Positions 1 to 7,965 of a stretch of 64,000 nucleotides of DNA are shown here, piece after piece; the first letter of the stretch is position 1, and every line of letters begins with the position of its first letter. Location: NCBI RefSeq assembly GCF_003807585.1, contig NZ_RMBX01000015.1, forward strand, positions 124,001 through 188,000, written 5' to 3'. The notes under the pieces were generated by a model. That model saw only the letters and a list, made by a program, of their open reading frames with translations, made no database searches and was not told the DNA's origin. The stretch comes from Chitinophaga barathri (GTDB lineage: Bacteria > Bacteroidota > Bacteroidia > Chitinophagales > Chitinophagaceae). Position numbers and translations under genes: made by a program.

Positions 1-398
1 CCGGGCTTCGAAAAGATGGCATTCTGCTGAATGGGGATGCGGTGCTCATAGATATCGTCCATGCCGCTTCCCAGCCATTTGCCGTACGTATCTGCAAGGG
101 GCAGCTCCACCCGGCGGGTAACCGCGGTACTGTCTCCCGGCAGCTGCGTGCTTACAAGCAACCAGAGGTTGTTGTAAGGATATGCGTCCGTATGCCGCAC
201 GTTTACATAAATGTTGTAAGCGTAGGCGGTATCTTCCGGAGAGAGCTCCAGCTCAAATACCGGCCTGTTGTCCGCCGCCCATTCGGAATTGGGTATGTCC
301 CTGTTCTTTTCAAATGTTTCCAGCCTGGGAGGCTTGCAGGCAAATGCAAGCAAACATAACAGGAGGGCGGCGTATCCCTGGTTCGTCTTTACGGTCAT
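1..398 (-). CDS. gldH: Gliding motility lipoprotein GldH (3' end cut by window edge)
   Basis: The reading frame opens at an ATG at 396-398 and runs off the left edge without a stop, so about 132 codons are visible. The N-terminus is a lipoprotein signal peptide ending in LAFAC (lipid Cys at residue 21). The mature part contains the spaced residues typical of GldH (RDIPNSEW near the N-terminus, then LADTYGKWLGSGMDD). GldH is an inner-membrane/periplasmic lipoprotein of the Bacteroidota gliding and type IX secretion machinery. It lies 13 bases downstream of yicC on the same strand, so the two are probably co-transcribed. The C-terminal part of the family domain lies outside the window. Confidence 0.85.
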   Translation of the reverse strand, partial: MTVKTNQGYAALLLCLLAFACKPPRLETFEKNRDIPNSEWAADNRPVFELELSPEDTAYAYNIYVNVRHTDAYPYNNLWLLVSTQLPGDSTAVTRRVELPLADTYGKWLGSGMDDIYEHRIPIQQNAIFSKP

Positions 399-411
399 AG
401 TATATTTCAGC

Positions 412-1287
412 TTATAGTACGTTCAGTACCTGCTCTTTAGCTTTTTCCAGTTCGTCCTTCATCATTACCACCCATTGCTGGATGCCGGCGTCGTTTGCCT
501 TGGAACCGGTGGTGTTGATCTCGCGGCCGATCTCCTGCAATACGAACCCGAGCTTTTTGCCTTTGGCGGGCTCTGCTTCGGCGAGTATGTCTTTGAAGTA
601 GCGGCAGTGATTCTGGAGTCGGATCAGTTCTTCGGAGATGTCCAGTTTTTCCAGGTAAAAGATCAGTTCCTGCTCCATGCGGTTCGCGTCCACGTTTTCT
701 TTACCTACGTGTTCGGCCAGGAGGCCTTCGAGGCGGGCGCGCGCTTTGTCTTTGCGCAGGGGGTCCAGCTCTTTTACCTTTTCGGTGTACAGCAGGATGT
801 TGTCTATACGGAGCAGCAGGTCTTTTTCCAGCATGGCGCCTTCATCTATACGATGGGCATCCATATCGCCCACGGCTGTGCGGATCACTTTTTCCACTTC
901 CAGCCATTCGGATTCTTCCATTTGTTCGGAAGCGGGGGTTACCACTTCGGGAAGTTTCATCAGCACATTCAGCATGTCTTCCTGCGGAAGGGAAAGCTCG
1001 GTGGCCATGGAGGAGATAGCGGTGTGATAGTAACGCGCCAGCTCGGTGTTGATCACAACGGGGCGGGTGGCGCCGTTCTGCTTGATGTTAATAGTGGCAT
1101 CCAGCGTACCGCGTTGCAGTTCCTGCTGCAGGAGGTTGCGGATGTCGAATTCGTAGGGCTTTAACAGAGGGGACATCTTCAGGTTCACTTCAAACTGTTT
1201 GCCGTTCAGCGACTTTATTTCCGCCACAACGGTTGTTTCTCCCCGGGTTACCTCCGCACGGCCGAAGCCGGTCATGGATTTGAGCAT
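412..1287 (-). CDS. yicC: YicC/YloC family endoribonuclease
   Basis: 291 residues, normal length for the family. It begins with the signature MLKSMTGFGRAE and ends with the conserved C-terminal DUF1732 block (GREINTTGSKANDAGIQ followed by a charged helix). E. coli YicC is an endoribonuclease implicated in sRNA turnover, and that role is taken from the family. An internal ATG at codon 5 exists, but the longer start fits the family N-terminus. gldH follows 13 bases downstream. No membrane segments or signal peptide are visible, so it should be cytoplasmic. Confidence 0.9.
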   Translation of the reverse strand: MLKSMTGFGRAEVTRGETTVVAEIKSLNGKQFEVNLKMSPLLKPYEFDIRNLLQQELQRGTLDATINIKQNGATRPVVINTELARYYHTAISSMATELSLPQEDMLNVLMKLPEVVTPASEQMEESEWLEVEKVIRTAVGDMDAHRIDEGAMLEKDLLLRIDNILLYTEKVKELDPLRKDKARARLEGLLAEHVGKENVDANRMEQELIFYLEKLDISEELIRLQNHCRYFKDILAEAEPAKGKKLGFVLQEIGREINTTGSKANDAGIQQWVVMMKDELEKAKEQVLNVL

Positions 1288-1369
1288 ATTATCTGTTTAA
1301 TGTGACAAATCTAGTTAAATGAACCCATATTTCTGATTGGGAACCAGGCCATTTTGGGGAGGGAGGATG

Positions 1370-1957
1370 TTAACGAAAGAGGGCTTTGTACATTTCCTGC
1401 TGTGAATGCTCTACTATATCGCCGGGCTGCATGTTGTCCAGGCTGAGGTTTTCTATCCTGTAACGGATGAGCCTCAACGTGGGGAAACCTAGGGCAGCAG
1501 TCATTTTACGCACCTGCCTGTTTTTCCCTTCCTTCAGGATGAGCCGTATCCAGGGGGCGGGTATTTGTTTGCGGAAACGGATGGGCGGGTTACGGTCCGG
1601 CACGATGGGGTCAGTCTCAAATATCCCGGCGTCCACGCCACGGGTCCGGTAAGGTTTGCCGTCTATGGTGATGGTCACCCCTTCCTGCAGCTGCCGGATG
1701 GCCTGGTTCGTCACTGCGCCGTCCACCTGCGCCCAGTATTCCCTTTCATGGGCGTGTTTGGGGTCCAGGAGGCGGTGGTTGAGCGATTTGTCGTTGGTAA
1801 GTATCAGCAGGCCCTCGCTGTCATAATCCAGCCGGCCAACGGGGTAAACATCGCGGGGTACGTCAAAGAAGTCGGACAAGACGGCTTTATCTCCCTCTTT
1901 TCCGAAGCGGGTCAACACTTCGTATGGCTTATACACGGAAAAATAGTGCAGGCTCAC
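1370..1957 (-). CDS. rluE: 23S rRNA pseudouridine synthase RluE-like
   Basis: 195 residues starting at a GTG, with no N-terminal S4 domain, as in RluE. The catalytic motif is PVGRLDYDSEGLLILT, in which the Asp of RLDYDSEG is the nucleophile. The C-terminal half has RNPPIRFRKQIPAPWIRL, EGKNRQVRKMTAALGFPTLR and LIRY, all close to E. coli RluE, which makes pseudouridine 2457 in 23S rRNA. The assignment to RluE rather than RluB or RluF rests on the missing S4 domain and on these motifs. It is divergent from the Crp/Fnr gene with 60 bases between starts. Confidence 0.85.
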   Translation of the reverse strand: MSLHYFSVYKPYEVLTRFGKEGDKAVLSDFFDVPRDVYPVGRLDYDSEGLLILTNDKSLNHRLLDPKHAHEREYWAQVDGAVTNQAIRQLQEGVTITIDGKPYRTRGVDAGIFETDPIVPDRNPPIRFRKQIPAPWIRLILKEGKNRQVRKMTAALGFPTLRLIRYRIENLSLDNMQPGDIVEHSQQEMYKALFR

Positions 1958-1966
1958 AATGCTTAC

Positions 1967-1998
1967 TTTGGTTAAGGGCCTGTAAATTAGTAATTTTG
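1967..1998 (+). promoter_or_regulatory. Bacteroidota-type promoter of the Crp/Fnr gene
   Basis: A TTTG (-33 element, 1967-1970) and a perfect TAATTTTG (-7 element TAnnTTTG, 1991-1998) are separated by 20 bases, the spacing expected for the Bacteroidota primary sigma factor. The start codon of the downstream gene is at 2018. Confidence 0.65.
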
Positions 1999-2017
1999 CC
2001 GCATCCTTAGAGGTTTT

Positions 2018-2734
2018 ATGGCATATGATATGTTAAGCGATCAAACAGAATGCCGGTTCTGCAACAAATACCTGGGCGAAATATTTTCCGCGGCCACACC
2101 TGAACATGTGGCGGAAATTGCCAACGCCAAAGAGTGCAAAGTGTACAAAAAAGGCCAGGTGATATTCCAGGAAGGCGCACATCCCTATGGCATCTACTGT
2201 ATCAATACAGGAAAGGTGAAACTTTCGCACAGCGGTGACGAAGGGAGGGAGCAGATCATCCGCCTCGTGAAGCCCGGTGATCTCATCGGATATAAAGCGC
2301 TCATAGACAACGAACCATATACCGCAACAGCTACCGTGCTGGAAGACAGTGCGGTGTGTTTCATCCCCCGCGATATTTTCCTCCAGATATTACAAACGGA
2401 TACCGCGCTTTCCCTGAAGATGATGCAGATCATCACCAGCGAACTGAGAAGGGCGGAAACAAAGATCACCCATCTTGCGCAGAAGCCCGTGAGGGAACGG
2501 CTGGCCGAAACCCTGCTTACGCTGAAAGAAACTTACGGCCTGGAAGAAGATGAACAGACCATCAACGTAACCCTTTCCAGGGAAGAGATCGCGAACCTTG
2601 TTGGCACCGCTACCGAGTCCGCGATACGCCTGCTCTCCGAGTTCAAAAAGGAAAAGGTGATAGACCTGACGGGTAAAAAGATCAGGATACTCCGCCTTCA
2701 GCAACTCATTAAGATGGCTAACCTCCAGGATTAA
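2018..2734 (+). CDS. Crp/Fnr family transcriptional regulator
   Basis: 238 residues. Residues about 30-120 form a cyclic-nucleotide-binding-type beta roll (FQEGAHPYGIYCINTGKVKL, then VKPGDLIGYKALI). About 155-225 is a Crp-type winged helix (LSREEIANLVGTATESAIRLLSEFKKEKVI). Two cysteines near the N-terminus (CRFC) form a CxxC pair, but the further cysteines of an FNR Fe-S cluster are not arranged in the classical way, so redox sensing cannot be claimed. It stands alone, divergent from rluE, with a clear promoter and a terminator hairpin about 200 bases downstream. Its ligand and regulon cannot be read from this window. Confidence 0.9.
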   Translation: MAYDMLSDQTECRFCNKYLGEIFSAATPEHVAEIANAKECKVYKKGQVIFQEGAHPYGIYCINTGKVKLSHSGDEGREQIIRLVKPGDLIGYKALIDNEPYTATATVLEDSAVCFIPRDIFLQILQTDTALSLKMMQIITSELRRAETKITHLAQKPVRERLAETLLTLKETYGLEEDEQTINVTLSREEIANLVGTATESAIRLLSEFKKEKVIDLTGKKIRILRLQQLIKMANLQD

Positions 2735-2939
2735 CCTCTCCGGTTCCGCTGTAACCAAAAATTTTTGCCTTCAAAAGTGCTTAAAAGGGTCTTTCCGATG
2801 AAAAAACGGGGAAGGGGTAAAGGTCAGCTGAACGCTTTAATCCGTCAAAACCGGGTGTTCTTTTTGCTGATGATGTAGTGCGTGAAAAAAATGAATGCTT
2901 TGAAACGCTTTGCTGCCGCGGGTTACAGGGGCAATAAAA

Positions 2940-2971
2940 AAAGTCTGACCGTGAGAACAATCAGACTTTCT
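2940..2971 (+). terminator. Terminator hairpin after the Crp/Fnr gene
   Basis: AAAGTCTGA (2940-2948) pairs with TCAGACTTT (2961-2969) across a 12-base loop. It is flanked by an A-run on the left and a T-rich end on the right, so it could work in both directions. Confidence 0.6.
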
Positions 2972-3104
2972 TGTTATGTGAATGGGTTAGTAAGTACAGG
3001 GAAATAAAATTCCCTACACAATATTAAAAAGAATTTCATCACAAAAGAAAAATTTTACAAGAAATTTTATTCACAGGCAGAAAAAAAGTGTGGATAACGC
3101 CCCC

Positions 3105-3112
3105 TAACTTTG
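3105..3112 (+). promoter_or_regulatory. -7 box of the lpxD-like gene
   Basis: A perfect TAACTTTG lies 22 bases before the ATG at 3135. No clear TTTG is seen at the -33 distance. Confidence 0.45.
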
Positions 3113-3134
3113 CTGTCTACTTTAAAGATGAACT

Positions 3135-4076
3135 ATGAAGTTTGAAGCACCGATTGCGGTAAAAGAAATAGCAACGCTCATTGGAGCAGAGTTGGTAGGC
3201 GATGATACACTCATGGCTACCGGCATCAACGAGATTCACAAAGTGGAAACGGGAGACATCTCGTTCGTGGATTTCGAGAAGTATTACAACGCCTGTCTTA
3301 CTTCCCCCGCCACGATCATCATCATCAACAAGAAGGTGGACGTGCCCGCCGGCAAAGCGCTGCTGGTCACCGCGGACCCTTTCAGCGCGTACGTAAGCCT
3401 CGTGAAGAAGTACCGTCCCTTTGTACCGGTTACTTCCCCCATCAGCGATACCGCGGTGGTAGGTGAAGGCACCGTTGTATCTCCCGGCGTTGTCATCGGG
3501 CACCATGTCACCATCGGAAAGAACTGCATCATCCACCCGAACGTAACCATCTACGACCATACCACCATCGGGGACAATGTTATCATTCATGCGGGCACCG
3601 TCATCGGCGCGGATGCCTTTTATTTCAAAAGAAGGGCGGACCGGGCCGTGATGTACGACAAACTCCTGAGCTGCGGCCGGGTGATCATCGAACATGATGT
3701 GGAGATCGGGGCAAGCTGCACGATCGACAAAGGAGTGAGCGGCGATACCATCATCGGCGCGGGCACCAAGTTCGACAACATGGTGCACATCGGTCACGGC
3801 GCGGTGATCGGGAAGAACTGCCTCTTTGCCGCCCAGGTAGGCGTAGGCGGTAAAGCGATCATCGAAGACAACGTGATCCTCTGGGGACAGGTGGGTGTGA
3901 ACAAAGACCTGACCATCGGCAAAGGCGCCGTTGTGCTCGGGCAAAGCGGCATCGGCAAATCCATCGAAGGCGGCAAAACCTACTTCGGCTCACCCGTGGA
4001 AGATGCCCGCGAAAAGAAAAAGGAATTGGCCTGGATCAAACGCATCCCGGAGATCTGGTCAAAGCTCAACAGCTAG
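3135..4076 (+). CDS. LpxD-like UDP-3-O-acylglucosamine N-acyltransferase family protein
   Basis: 313 residues. An N-terminal LpxD-type uridine-binding region (about 1-100) is followed by a left-handed beta helix of hexapeptide repeats (about 100-290: VVIGHHVTIGKNCIIHPNVT and similar) and a C-terminal helix. The catalytic-His region NMVHIGHGAVIGK is present. The usual LpxD signature GADGFGF is changed to GADAFYFKRR, which suggests the second LpxD-like paralogue seen in Bacteroidota rather than the main lipid A enzyme. Expected role: acyl transfer to a UDP-sugar in envelope glycolipid synthesis, in the cytoplasm. A lipoprotein gene follows 10 bases downstream. Confidence 0.75.
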   Translation: MKFEAPIAVKEIATLIGAELVGDDTLMATGINEIHKVETGDISFVDFEKYYNACLTSPATIIIINKKVDVPAGKALLVTADPFSAYVSLVKKYRPFVPVTSPISDTAVVGEGTVVSPGVVIGHHVTIGKNCIIHPNVTIYDHTTIGDNVIIHAGTVIGADAFYFKRRADRAVMYDKLLSCGRVIIEHDVEIGASCTIDKGVSGDTIIGAGTKFDNMVHIGHGAVIGKNCLFAAQVGVGGKAIIEDNVILWGQVGVNKDLTIGKGAVVLGQSGIGKSIEGGKTYFGSPVEDAREKKKELAWIKRIPEIWSKLNS

Positions 4077-4086
4077 TTCAAATACC

Positions 4087-4785
4087 ATGATAAAAACTAT
4101 TTACGGCCCCGTTATCGCCCTTTGCCTGCTTTTTACTGCCTGTGCCACCGTGAAGAAGCCCGCCGCCGATCCGGGTCTTTATATTGCCGCAAATGAACTG
4201 CCCGTTAAGATCAAGGACGGCTGGCTTACCGCCAAAACGCTTACGCTCGGCGCCTATACCACCTCCTCCCGTACAAACGGCGTGGCGGCGAACACACCGG
4301 CCAAACAATTCAAAAGCACCTCGGACGCTTTTTATTTCACCGTAAAAGGCCAGGATGCGGAACTGCCCGTGCAGGTGCTCAGCACCGGGAAGATCACCTT
4401 TTCCAACCGCCCCCTTCCCGCTTACCTGAATACATTGCCGGGCGACGCGCCGCTTTGGTACATCTTTGCCGGCGGCACCGCGCAGGACCCGCTGAAGAGC
4501 TGGGAACTGCTGCTGAAAAAGAACATTGCCTTCCTGGAACTGAACGACAATAAACCGGTAGGCATCCTCCGCTCCTCCACGGACGAGATCAGGATCACCG
4601 CGCATAACCGCTACGGCATCCGGAACAGTACGGAGAAGATCTGTTATGAATTCCAGCTGAAGGGCGTGCCTGTAGCCGCCGTGGTCACCGGCGAAAATCC
4701 CCGGGCATGGATACACAGCAAAGCGGATGCAAACCTGCAAAGAACACTTGCGGCAATAATGCTCGGGCTGCTGTTTAAATCATAA
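4087..4785 (+). CDS. Predicted lipoprotein of unknown function
   Basis: 232 residues from the ATG at 4087. An earlier in-frame start would lie inside the lpxD-like gene and lack a signal peptide. The N-terminus is a lipoprotein signal (MIKTIYGPVIALCLLFTAC) with the lipid Cys in LFTAC. The mature protein is mixed alpha/beta with no motif I recognise. It starts 10 bases after the acyltransferase stop, so the two probably share a transcript, which hints at an envelope role but no more. A terminator follows. Confidence 0.75.
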   Translation: MIKTIYGPVIALCLLFTACATVKKPAADPGLYIAANELPVKIKDGWLTAKTLTLGAYTTSSRTNGVAANTPAKQFKSTSDAFYFTVKGQDAELPVQVLSTGKITFSNRPLPAYLNTLPGDAPLWYIFAGGTAQDPLKSWELLLKKNIAFLELNDNKPVGILRSSTDEIRITAHNRYGIRNSTEKICYEFQLKGVPVAAVVTGENPRAWIHSKADANLQRTLAAIMLGLLFKS

Positions 4786-4857
4786 AAGGAAGGATAACGT
4801 CCTGACGATTAACAAACCCGCAAAGCTGTTAGAGCTGCGGGACGATAAAATATCCTG

Positions 4858-4891
4858 AAAGGGCTGCCCGGGAAAGGCGGCCTTTTTATTT
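4858..4891 (+). terminator. Terminator after the lpxD-like/lipoprotein pair
   Basis: AAAGGGCTGCC pairs with GGCGGCCTTT (one bulge) and is followed by TTTATTT. A second hairpin without a T-run (CCCGC/GCGGG, 4817-4841) lies just upstream. Confidence 0.6.
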
Positions 4892-4928
4892 GATACCAGG
4901 TGAAGGGAGGGAGATTCGTTAAAGGTTA

Positions 4929-5909
4929 TCAGGCATTCCGGGAAACAAGGTAATCCCTGCTTACGTCCGTCACCGTTTCATCCAGGGGCCTGAAGCGGAA
5001 GCCGGGCAACGTCTGCGTGATCTTCGCACTGCTGTAATATACTTTCAGCTGTGCGGTACGGGCCGTTTCGCGGGTGATGAGCGGGCGCTTGCCAGTGAAG
5101 AGGCTGCGGAACTTTTCCACTCTCCATACAAGGGCGGCCATCCATGGTTTAGCGCCAATATGCGGCGGTCTTTTGCCCATTACTTCCGCCATGCGGGTAA
5201 AGAGGTGGCGGTATGCCCAGTTGTCCCCGTTGAGCACAAACCTTTCGCCGCTGAGGGGGCTGTTCATCAAACGGATCATCGCTTCCGCCACATCGCGTAC
5301 GTCCACGAATCCGTTCACGCCTTCCGTATAATAAGGGAATTCTTTCCAGGCATTTTTCAGCATCAGCCCGGTGCCGTCGTGCCAGAAACCGCTGCCGAGT
5401 ATAATGGAGGGGTTCACGATCACGGCATTCAGCCCTTCGGCGATGCCGCGCCATATTTCCATTTCGCTGAGATGTTTGCTGATAGCGTAGTTCGAGTTGT
5501 TGTCGCTGTCTTCCCACTGTGCATCTTCATTCAGCGCGGTTTGCTGCCTGGCCCTGCCGAGCGCCGCCACCGAACTTACATGCACGATCTTACGGATGCC
5601 CGCATCAATCGCCATGTTCACCACGTTAGCCGTGCCTTCGATATTGGTCCTGAACATTTCATCCCGCTTTTCCGGGTGGAAAGAAACAATCGCCGCGCAG
5701 TGATAAATTTCAGTGATGCCCTGCATGGCGTCTTCCAGCGCGCCGGTGTCCAGCACATCAGCCTGAAACCATTCCACTTTGTCTTTGAAATCATTCACCT
5801 GCCCGGGGATGCGGTTGCGGTACAAGGCGCGCACAGGTTTGCCGGACTTTACCAGTGCCCGCAAAAGATAGCTGCCTAAAAAACCTGTTCCTCCGGTTAC
5901 AAGGATCAT
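4929..5909 (-). CDS. NAD-dependent epimerase/dehydratase (extended SDR)
   Basis: 326 residues from the ATG at 5907-5909. An in-frame ATG nine codons upstream would add a polar tail before the Rossmann fold. MILVTGGTGFLGSYLLRAL carries the GxxGxxG nucleotide-binding motif, and the catalytic YxxxK appears as NYAISKHLSEME. VSSVAALG supplies the conserved Ser. Extended SDRs of this kind include dihydroflavonol-4-reductase-like and sugar-nucleotide enzymes; the substrate cannot be told from sequence. The dehydrogenase gene upstream on the same strand ends 34 bases before this start, so the pair may be one transcript. Confidence 0.85.
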   Translation of the reverse strand: MILVTGGTGFLGSYLLRALVKSGKPVRALYRNRIPGQVNDFKDKVEWFQADVLDTGALEDAMQGITEIYHCAAIVSFHPEKRDEMFRTNIEGTANVVNMAIDAGIRKIVHVSSVAALGRARQQTALNEDAQWEDSDNNSNYAISKHLSEMEIWRGIAEGLNAVIVNPSIILGSGFWHDGTGLMLKNAWKEFPYYTEGVNGFVDVRDVAEAMIRLMNSPLSGERFVLNGDNWAYRHLFTRMAEVMGKRPPHIGAKPWMAALVWRVEKFRSLFTGKRPLITRETARTAQLKVYYSSAKITQTLPGFRFRPLDETVTDVSRDYLVSRNA

Positions 5910-5943
5910 GATAGATGAATTGTTATTGCGGCACAAATGTAAA

Positions 5944-6801
5944 TCAATAGTTGTAAAAACCTTTGCCGGTTTTGCGGCCCAGCTCGCCTTTTGCTACAAG
6001 GGCGGCCTGCATGGCGCCGGGTTTAAATCGTGGCGCGCGCTCAAAGGCTTCGTAGAGGGAAACGGTGACAGCGTAATTGACATCATTGCCGATGAGGTCC
6101 ATCAGGGCAAAAGGCCCCATCCTGAAACCCGCCGCTTCCAGCAGGCGGTCCGTAGCGGAGATGTCCGCATTGCCGGCTTCCACCGCTTCCATCGCTTCAA
6201 GATAATAATGACGGGCTACACGGTTCACGATAAAGCCGGGCGAATCTTTTACCCTTACCGGTGTTTTTCCCATCTCCATGGTCAGCGCATAGAGGAGGCG
6301 GGCGGTGTGAGGGGTGGTTTGTTCCCCGCTTACCACTTCCACCAGCTGCATGAGGTGAGCGGGGTTAAAAAAATGCATACCGGCCACACGCCCCGGGTGC
6401 GCCACCTGCCGGGCGATCTCCGTAACGGAAAGAGATGATGTATTGGAAGCGAAGATGGTGTCCGTTTGATTGATAGCAGCCAGCTGGTTAAAAAGCGAAA
6501 CCTTTACATCGATCTTTTCGACGATGGCTTCGATCACAACGTTTGCCTTGCATTCCGCCATGTCATTACAAAGGGTGAGGCGGGCAAGGATGTCCGTCAT
6601 CTGCTGCTGCGGCATTTTGCCTTTGTCCACCGCTTTCTGGAGATTGCCGCGTATCTGCGTATAACCTTGCTGAAGGGCTTTTTCATCCAGGTCAAAAAGG
6701 CGGGTATGAAAACCCGCGGCGGCGCTCACCTGTGCAATGCCGGCGCCCATCGTTCCAGCGCCGCAAACGGCAATTACCTTGATGTCCTGTACAGCTTGCA
6801 T
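5944..6801 (-). CDS. 3-hydroxybutyryl-CoA / 3-hydroxyacyl-CoA dehydrogenase
   Basis: 285 residues from the ATG at 6799-6801, the usual length for the short single-function enzyme. The N-terminal Rossmann motif is VIAVCGAGTMGAGIAQ. Other family blocks are FASNTSSLSVTEIA, GMHFFNPAHLMQLVEVV (with the catalytic His) and DSPGFIVNRVARHYYLEAM, followed by the helical C-terminal dimerisation domain. It oxidises 3-hydroxyacyl-CoA with NAD in fatty-acid or butanoate metabolism in the cytoplasm. It lies between the SDR gene and pheS, both on the same strand, with the pheS terminator separating it from pheS. Confidence 0.92.
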   Translation of the reverse strand: MQAVQDIKVIAVCGAGTMGAGIAQVSAAAGFHTRLFDLDEKALQQGYTQIRGNLQKAVDKGKMPQQQMTDILARLTLCNDMAECKANVVIEAIVEKIDVKVSLFNQLAAINQTDTIFASNTSSLSVTEIARQVAHPGRVAGMHFFNPAHLMQLVEVVSGEQTTPHTARLLYALTMEMGKTPVRVKDSPGFIVNRVARHYYLEAMEAVEAGNADISATDRLLEAAGFRMGPFALMDLIGNDVNYAVTVSLYEAFERAPRFKPGAMQAALVAKGELGRKTGKGFYNY

Positions 6802-6829
6802 ATGTGGGAAGATTAGGGTAAACACGGGG

Positions 6830-6864
6830 AAAAAACAAGGCCGGAAACGTGTTGTTCCGGCCTT
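6830..6864 (-). terminator. Rho-independent terminator of pheS
   Basis: AAGGCCGGAA (6838-6847) pairs perfectly with TTCCGGCCTT (6855-6864). On the minus strand the stem is followed by TTGTTTTTT. Confidence 0.85.
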
Positions 6865-6873
6865 GAAGGAAAT

Positions 6874-7902
6874 TTATACAGCGCCCTGGAACTGCTTCAG
6901 GAAACGGAGGTCGTTTTCCGAGAACAGCCGGAGGTCTTTGATCTGGTATTTGAGCATGGTCAATCTTTCGATGCCCATGCCAAAGGCGAAGCCGGTGTAT
7001 TTTTTGGAATCGATGCCGCAGTTTTCCAATACCTGCGGGTGTACCATGCCGCAGCCGAGTATTTCCACCCAGCCGGTATGTTTACACACGTTGCAGCCTT
7101 CGCCGCCGCAGATCAGGCAGGAAATATCCATTTCCGCGCTGGGCTCTGTGAACGGGAAAAAGGAGGGGCGGAAACGTACTTTGAAGTTCTCGCCGAAAAA
7201 CTCCTGTACGAAATAATACAGCGTTTGTTTGAGATCGGCGAAAGAAACGTTTTCAGCGATGTACAGCCCTTCTATCTGGTGGAAGAAACAATGCGCGCGG
7301 GCGCTGATCGTTTCGTTGCGGTATACGCGGCCCGGGCAGATAATGCGGATAGGCAGCTTGCCTTCTTCCATCACGCGCACCTGCACGGAGGAGGTATGCG
7401 TACGCAGCAGCCAGTCCGGGTTGTTATGTACGTAAAACGTATCCTGCATGTCCCGGGCGGGGTGGTTTTCGTCCAGGTTGAGGGCGGTAAAGTTATGCCA
7501 GTCGTTTTCGATCTCGGGGCCTTCCGCGATGGTGAAGCCAAGGCGTTCGAAAATGCGGATGGCTTTGTTCCGCACGATGCTGATAGGATGGCGGGTGCCC
7601 AGGCGGTGCGGCTCGCCGGGAAGGGTAAGGTCCTGGTGGGCAGAAGCGTCCGCGGCGCCGTTTTTCAGGTGCTCAAACTCCTCGTATCGGCCTTCGGCGA
7701 GCAGCTTAAAGCTGTTCAGTACCTGCCCGAACTCTTTTTTCTGTTCATTGGGCACGGATTTCATTTCCCCGAAGAGGGCTTTCACCAATCCTTTGGTACC
7801 GAGGAATTTAATGCGGTATTGTTCCAGTTCTTCCGCCGTTTTTGGCTGGAAGGCGGCAATTTCCTGCTTATATGCTTCTATTTGCTGCACTATCTGCTCC
7901 AT
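6874..7902 (-). CDS. pheS: Phenylalanine-tRNA ligase alpha subunit
   Basis: 342 residues, full length. An N-terminal coiled-coil (about 1-90) is followed by the class II aminoacyl-tRNA synthetase core. Motif 2 region: RPIRIICPGRVYRNETISARAHCFFHQIEGL (the part visible as GRVYRNETISARAH is the clearest). Motif 3: GFAFGMGIERLTML. A Cys-rich loop (CLICGGEGCNVC) is present in the catalytic domain, as in many Bacteroidota PheS. It charges tRNA-Phe together with PheT, whose gene is not in this window. It has its own terminator and a -7 box right before the start, so it is a single-gene unit divergent from the histidine kinase. Confidence 0.97.
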   Translation of the reverse strand: MEQIVQQIEAYKQEIAAFQPKTAEELEQYRIKFLGTKGLVKALFGEMKSVPNEQKKEFGQVLNSFKLLAEGRYEEFEHLKNGAADASAHQDLTLPGEPHRLGTRHPISIVRNKAIRIFERLGFTIAEGPEIENDWHNFTALNLDENHPARDMQDTFYVHNNPDWLLRTHTSSVQVRVMEEGKLPIRIICPGRVYRNETISARAHCFFHQIEGLYIAENVSFADLKQTLYYFVQEFFGENFKVRFRPSFFPFTEPSAEMDISCLICGGEGCNVCKHTGWVEILGCGMVHPQVLENCGIDSKKYTGFAFGMGIERLTMLKYQIKDLRLFSENDLRFLKQFQGAV

Positions 7903-7907
7903 GGGTG

Positions 7908-7915
7908 CAAATATA
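7908..7915 (-). promoter_or_regulatory. -7 box of pheS, unusually close to the start codon
   Basis: On the minus strand TATATTTG is followed by only five bases before the pheS ATG. If used, the transcript would be leaderless or nearly so. Confidence 0.45.
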
Positions 7916-7965
7916 ACGTGCTGCGGAGAAAAAAGAGTAAATTGGAGTGGAATTTGGGGAATCCA

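Larger units (their letters stand above)
2735..3134. other. 400-bp intergenic region without a convincing gene
   Basis: It holds one terminator-like hairpin (2940-2971) and a -7 box for the lpxD-like gene (3105-3112). Two very short frames exist but have no codon bias or recognisable content. Confidence 0.6.

Noticed and set aside
475..1164. Long plus-strand open frame opposite yicC
   Set aside because: Antisense to a clear core gene; its Phe/Val/Gly-rich composition is typical of the complement of a coding frame.
2799..3000. Two tiny frames in the gap after the Crp/Fnr gene
   Set aside because: Twenty-six to about forty codons, one running through the terminator hairpin, no ribosome-site or conserved content visible.
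7039..7965. N-terminal extension of the histidine kinase frame
   Set aside because: It is antisense to pheS; the kinase begins at the ATG at 7966 with a membrane segment.
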